A DNA stretch of 7,993 nucleotides from Paenibacillus sp. (GTDB taxonomy: Bacteria; Bacillota; Bacilli; Paenibacillales; Paenibacillaceae): assembly GCA_029256665.1 (NCBI GenBank), contig JAQSXN010000153.1, forward strand, positions 1 through 7,993, given 5' to 3'. The notes below the pieces were generated by a model that was not told the DNA's origin, ran no database searches, and saw nothing but the letters and a program-made list of their open reading frames with translations. This document shows positions 6,017-7,993 of the stretch, piece by piece. The translations under genes were made by a program, and so were the position numbers. Positions within the stretch are counted from its first letter, which is position 1. Every line of letters begins with the position of its first letter.

Positions 6017-7387
6017 TTAGAATCCCGACAGATGTCGGGCGTATTGAATCATCATTCGGACAGACGGCCGAATCTTCCCTTCGTTCAAAGGGGTGTTGTC
6101 GTTTTTGGACGGCTTCGAATTGACTTCCAAGAGCCAAACCTTGCCTCCGGCGTCGAGCGCGAGATCGATGCCAAGCTCGCCGAAATGGGCCGGGATATGG
6201 GTTTCGATCCCCCGAGCGACGTGCAGGGCGGCGAGCCGCAGACGTTTGGCGGAATCCGTCCGGCTGACGTTGCTGCTCAGATTGCATTTGGCAACGGCCG
6301 CGCTGACGGTGCTAAGCGAGCCTCCGCGCGCCAAGTTGGATACGAATTGCTGGCTGCCCGCCGTGCGCGCCACGATGGAGGTAATGACCCACTTGCCCGC
6401 GGCGTTTTTCTGCACGAGCGCGCGGAAGTCGACGGGACGCTTCTGTATTTCGATCAAATGCAAGCCTTGCTGGATCTGATAACGGGCGGTCTTCATCTTG
6501 GCCGAGATGGAAGCATATAGTTTCGGCAAGGTCGGGTATACGACGCGTTTCGAACCCGCGCTGGTCGCGTGCAGAGCTTGGTAGCTCTCGCCCTCCAGAT
6601 GGGATACGCGAATGATGCCCTTCCCCAAGCTGCCGCGCGCTGGCTTCAGAAAAACCTGGCTGTACCGCTCGCACATTTTTTTGAACGTGGCGTAATTGCG
6701 AAGCATATGCGATTCGGGCAAGTAGCGATGGAGCTCGGCGTCCTTCTGCAGCGCGTCGAAAACTTCGGTTTTATCGAGAAACTTCTCGTTAAACACGGCG
6801 GTCCCGTGCAGGCGCTTCGACTCTCTTAGAAATTGCTGAACGTCGGGGTCGTTCTCCAGCTTCCTTGTCGTCAGCCGGTTGTTCACGATATCAGGAACCG
6901 GCATGCGCTCTTGTTTCCAGCCGCCGGCGTATACCCAGCCCACGACATGGTCGGCGTTGCCGGTCAGCCCGTTCGGCGTAAAGAAGTAGACATGCGCGCC
7001 TTGCGCCTTGCAAGCTTCGACGAGCTCCTTGCAGAACATGGTGATCGTGCCGAAAGGCTTATCCGGCATTCCGGGATAATCGCGGCTGATGAGCACGCCG
7101 ATCAGCGGACCGACGGATATGGTGCCGGAGCGATAGGAGAACCGAAGCTGCGTTCGTCCGGACGCCGGCAGCCCCATGCGATCGGCCAGCGCCGGACTGA
7201 TCCGAAGACCGTCCGCCTTCGCCGACGGGATGATCTTAAGCGACTGGCGGAACGCGCCGAACTTTAGGAGCACATGCTGCCCGACCGGGATTTTCCATAG
7301 CTTCACATAGGCATCGCCTAACATGACCGTATCCTCCGGCAGCGTGCCGGAGCTCGTCACCTGTATGGCAACTTTCGTTTTAAGCAT
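6017..7387 (-). CDS. YheC/YheD-family ATP-grasp protein, long form (first gene of the operon)
   Basis: This 456-residue protein has the YheD layout. A beta-rich N-terminal domain (about 1-92, including V-K-L-W-K-I-P-V-G-Q and L-R-I-S-P-A-L-A-D-R) ends at V-G-P-L-I-G-V-L-I (92-100). The ATP-grasp part follows with V-N-N-R (168-171), F-L-D-K (203-206), F-L-K-P with the loop R-G-S-L-G-K-G-I (246-258), Q-Q-G-L (306-309), D-F-R-A-L-V-Q-K-N (320-328), L-A-R-G-G (352-356), G-E-L-G-I-D-L-A-L-D (403-412) and E421-x-N423-x-K425. The L-V-Q-K-N strand is of the type seen in the short paralogues, so the protein combines a YheD-like N-terminus with a YheC-like catalytic strand. GGAAGGAG lies 7 nt before the ATG. 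It is the promoter-proximal gene, about 46 nt from the predicted transcription start. The family is certain; the function is inferred as ATP-dependent ligation linked to sporulation. Confidence 0.93.
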   Translation of the reverse strand: MLKTKVAIQVTSSGTLPEDTVMLGDAYVKLWKIPVGQHVLLKFGAFRQSLKIIPSAKADGLRISPALADRMGLPASGRTQLRFSYRSGTISVGPLIGVLISRDYPGMPDKPFGTITMFCKELVEACKAQGAHVYFFTPNGLTGNADHVVGWVYAGGWKQERMPVPDIVNNRLTTRKLENDPDVQQFLRESKRLHGTAVFNEKFLDKTEVFDALQKDAELHRYLPESHMLRNYATFKKMCERYSQVFLKPARGSLGKGIIRVSHLEGESYQALHATSAGSKRVVYPTLPKLYASISAKMKTARYQIQQGLHLIEIQKRPVDFRALVQKNAAGKWVITSIVARTAGSQQFVSNLARGGSLSTVSAAVAKCNLSSNVSRTDSAKRLRLAALHVARGIETHIPAHFGELGIDLALDAGGKVWLLEVNSKPSKNDNTPLNEGKIRPSVRMMIQYARHLSGF

Positions 7388-7440
7388 TTCGATTCTCCTT
7401 CCAAACCAGGAGCAATTGCGAATAGAGACATGGGCCTATG

Positions 7441-7470
7441 GGTGTTTGCACGAACTAATGCATCATATGA
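7441..7470 (-). promoter_or_regulatory. Candidate SigE-type promoter for the six-gene operon
   Basis: On the minus strand TCATATG (7470-7464) matches the SigE -35 pattern K-M-ATATT at 6 of 7 positions. After a 15-nt spacer, CAAACACC (7448-7441) matches the -10 pattern CATACAMT at 6 of 8. Transcription would start near 7434, giving a leader of about 46 nt. An overlapping alternative is a SigK-like pair, AC (7488-7487), 17 nt, then CATATGATG (7469-7461). SigE control is known for yheD in B. subtilis, so either mother-cell sigma factor is plausible. The match was made by eye. Confidence 0.4.
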
Positions 7471-7500
7471 GCCATACGCCTTGTTTGTGATAGCGGGCTG

Positions 7501-7529
7501 TCATATGAAGCACGGAGCGCGCATATACT
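7501..7529 (+). promoter_or_regulatory. Candidate SigE-type promoter for the divergent small membrane protein
   Basis: TCATATG (7501-7507), a 14-nt spacer and CATATACT (7522-7529) match the SigE patterns K-M-ATATT and CATACAMT at 6 of 7 and 7 of 8 positions, with the usual spacing. Transcription would start near 7536, leaving a leader of about 107 nt before the ATG at 7643. It is back to back with the candidate operon promoter, and the -35 sequences are copies of the same palindrome, TCATATGA. Confidence 0.45.
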
Positions 7530-7642
7530 GCAGGAAAGCGCGGACAGGCATGCGGGACCGCCAAAGCGTATGCCGGCGGCGGAGCGCGGCCAAGAAGGCG
7601 ATGCGATATGGAATCATGGACCAAGAGTGGGAGCTGAGGGCG

Positions 7643-7954
7643 ATGGATAATAAGAAGTCGGGCAAGCTGAAGCACGGCATTTACATTTTGATCGCGGCAG
7701 GGATGTTGTTTTACGCGTTTTCGGACGTCGGGCTCGCGGAGCTGGAAGGGGCGGGGGGCGTATTCTGGTTTCTGTGGCTGGCTTTTTCGGTCGTGATTCT
7801 TGCCGCCAACGCCAACATGCTGCTGATGACCCAGGAGAAACGCGAAGGGCTCGCGCATGTGAAAAGGGCGAAGATAAGGCGAAGAGAGCAAGCGATCGAG
7901 CGCTACGTGAATCGTCGGGCCAACGAAAAGGTTAGACGGGTCCGCGGCCGTTAA
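7643..7954 (+). CDS. Small membrane protein with two predicted helices and a basic C-terminus, function unknown
   Basis: This 103-residue protein is not one I recognise. Residues about 11-33 and 38-62 are hydrophobic and would form two membrane helices joined by a short acidic/glycine turn (L-A-E-L-E-G-A-G-G). From about residue 65 the protein is highly charged and rich in Arg and Lys, predicted helical and possibly coiled. It would be expected on the cytoplasmic side, perhaps touching nucleic acid or acidic lipid. The frame is open upstream to 7430, but the ATG at 7643 is preferred: GGGAG lies 9 nt before it and membrane-protein character begins there. ATG codons at 7550, 7601 and 7616 are possible alternatives. 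It diverges from the ATP-grasp operon and has a candidate SigE promoter, so a sporulation role is possible but only inferred. Confidence 0.7.
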   Translation: MDNKKSGKLKHGIYILIAAGMLFYAFSDVGLAELEGAGGVFWFLWLAFSVVILAANANMLLMTQEKREGLAHVKRAKIRRREQAIERYVNRRANEKVRRVRGR

Positions 7955-7993
7955 GAGTTCTAGAAGCCTCTTCCCGGCATAAGCATGATGTCA

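Noticed and set aside
5867..6520. Plus-strand open frame of 217 residues
   Set aside because: It is antisense across the junction of two well-supported ATP-grasp genes, with no ribosome binding site or domain.
7430..7642. N-terminal extension of the small membrane protein to the start of its open frame
   Set aside because: The extension would run through both candidate promoters, begins without a ribosome binding site, and does not resemble protein sequence. The ATG at 7643 is better placed.
7960..7993. Possible C-terminus of a minus-strand gene (D-I-M-L-M-P-G-R-G-F then TAG)
   Set aside because: Only about ten codons are visible and no family can be recognised, so it is not listed as a feature.
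1..7993. CRISPR arrays, tRNA, rRNA, complete insertion sequences or replication origins
   Set aside because: No regularly spaced repeats, cloverleaf-like sequence, transposase gene or DnaA-box cluster was seen on either strand.

Overview
The window looks like the chromosome of a GC-rich, endospore-forming member of the Bacillota, most likely Paenibacillaceae (Paenibacillus or Cohnella type). The reasons are strong AGGAGG-type ribosome binding sites, tightly packed coding, and a locus built almost entirely from YheC/YheD-family ATP-grasp proteins, which are known from spore formers as endospore coat-associated proteins. The genus is inferred from general character, not from a marker gene.

Layout. 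Positions 1-270 (+) hold the 3' end of a HAD-superfamily phosphatase gene. Positions 271-571 are non-coding. They contain two copies of a 25-bp direct repeat (core TGTAAAnGTGCAC), a weak hairpin, and a strong symmetrical 15-bp stem that can terminate transcription in both directions. Positions 572-7387 are a single minus-strand operon of six genes, read from right to left: a long ATP-grasp gene (6017-7387), a short one (4807-6003), a long one (3396-4772), a short one (2239-3399), a GNAT acetyltransferase (1740-2237) and a third short ATP-grasp gene (572-1783). Neighbouring genes are separated by 13 or 34 nt, overlap by 4 or 44 nt, or are 1 nt apart. No internal terminator was seen, so co-transcription and partial translational coupling are expected. 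Positions 7388-7642 are a divergent control region with two copies of the palindrome TCATATGA, each placed as the -35 of a SigE-like promoter, one facing each way. Positions 7643-7954 (+) encode a small membrane protein with two predicted membrane helices and a very basic tail.

How the genes may work together. All five ATP-grasp proteins keep the family landmarks: an N/D-N/D-R motif, K-P plus a glycine-rich loop, a QQG or QPY strand, D-x-R, and a C-terminal E-x-N-x-K. ATP-grasp enzymes typically join a carboxylate to an amine or thiol through an acyl-phosphate. Five paralogues with one acetyltransferase in one operon therefore suggest a sporulation-stage ligase/acetylase set that modifies spore coat material or builds a small peptide-like compound. 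The SigE-like promoters agree with expression in the mother cell. The substrate cannot be read from the sequence. The long-short-long-short order suggests that an ancestral yheD-yheC pair was duplicated and then extended by the GNAT gene and a third short paralogue.
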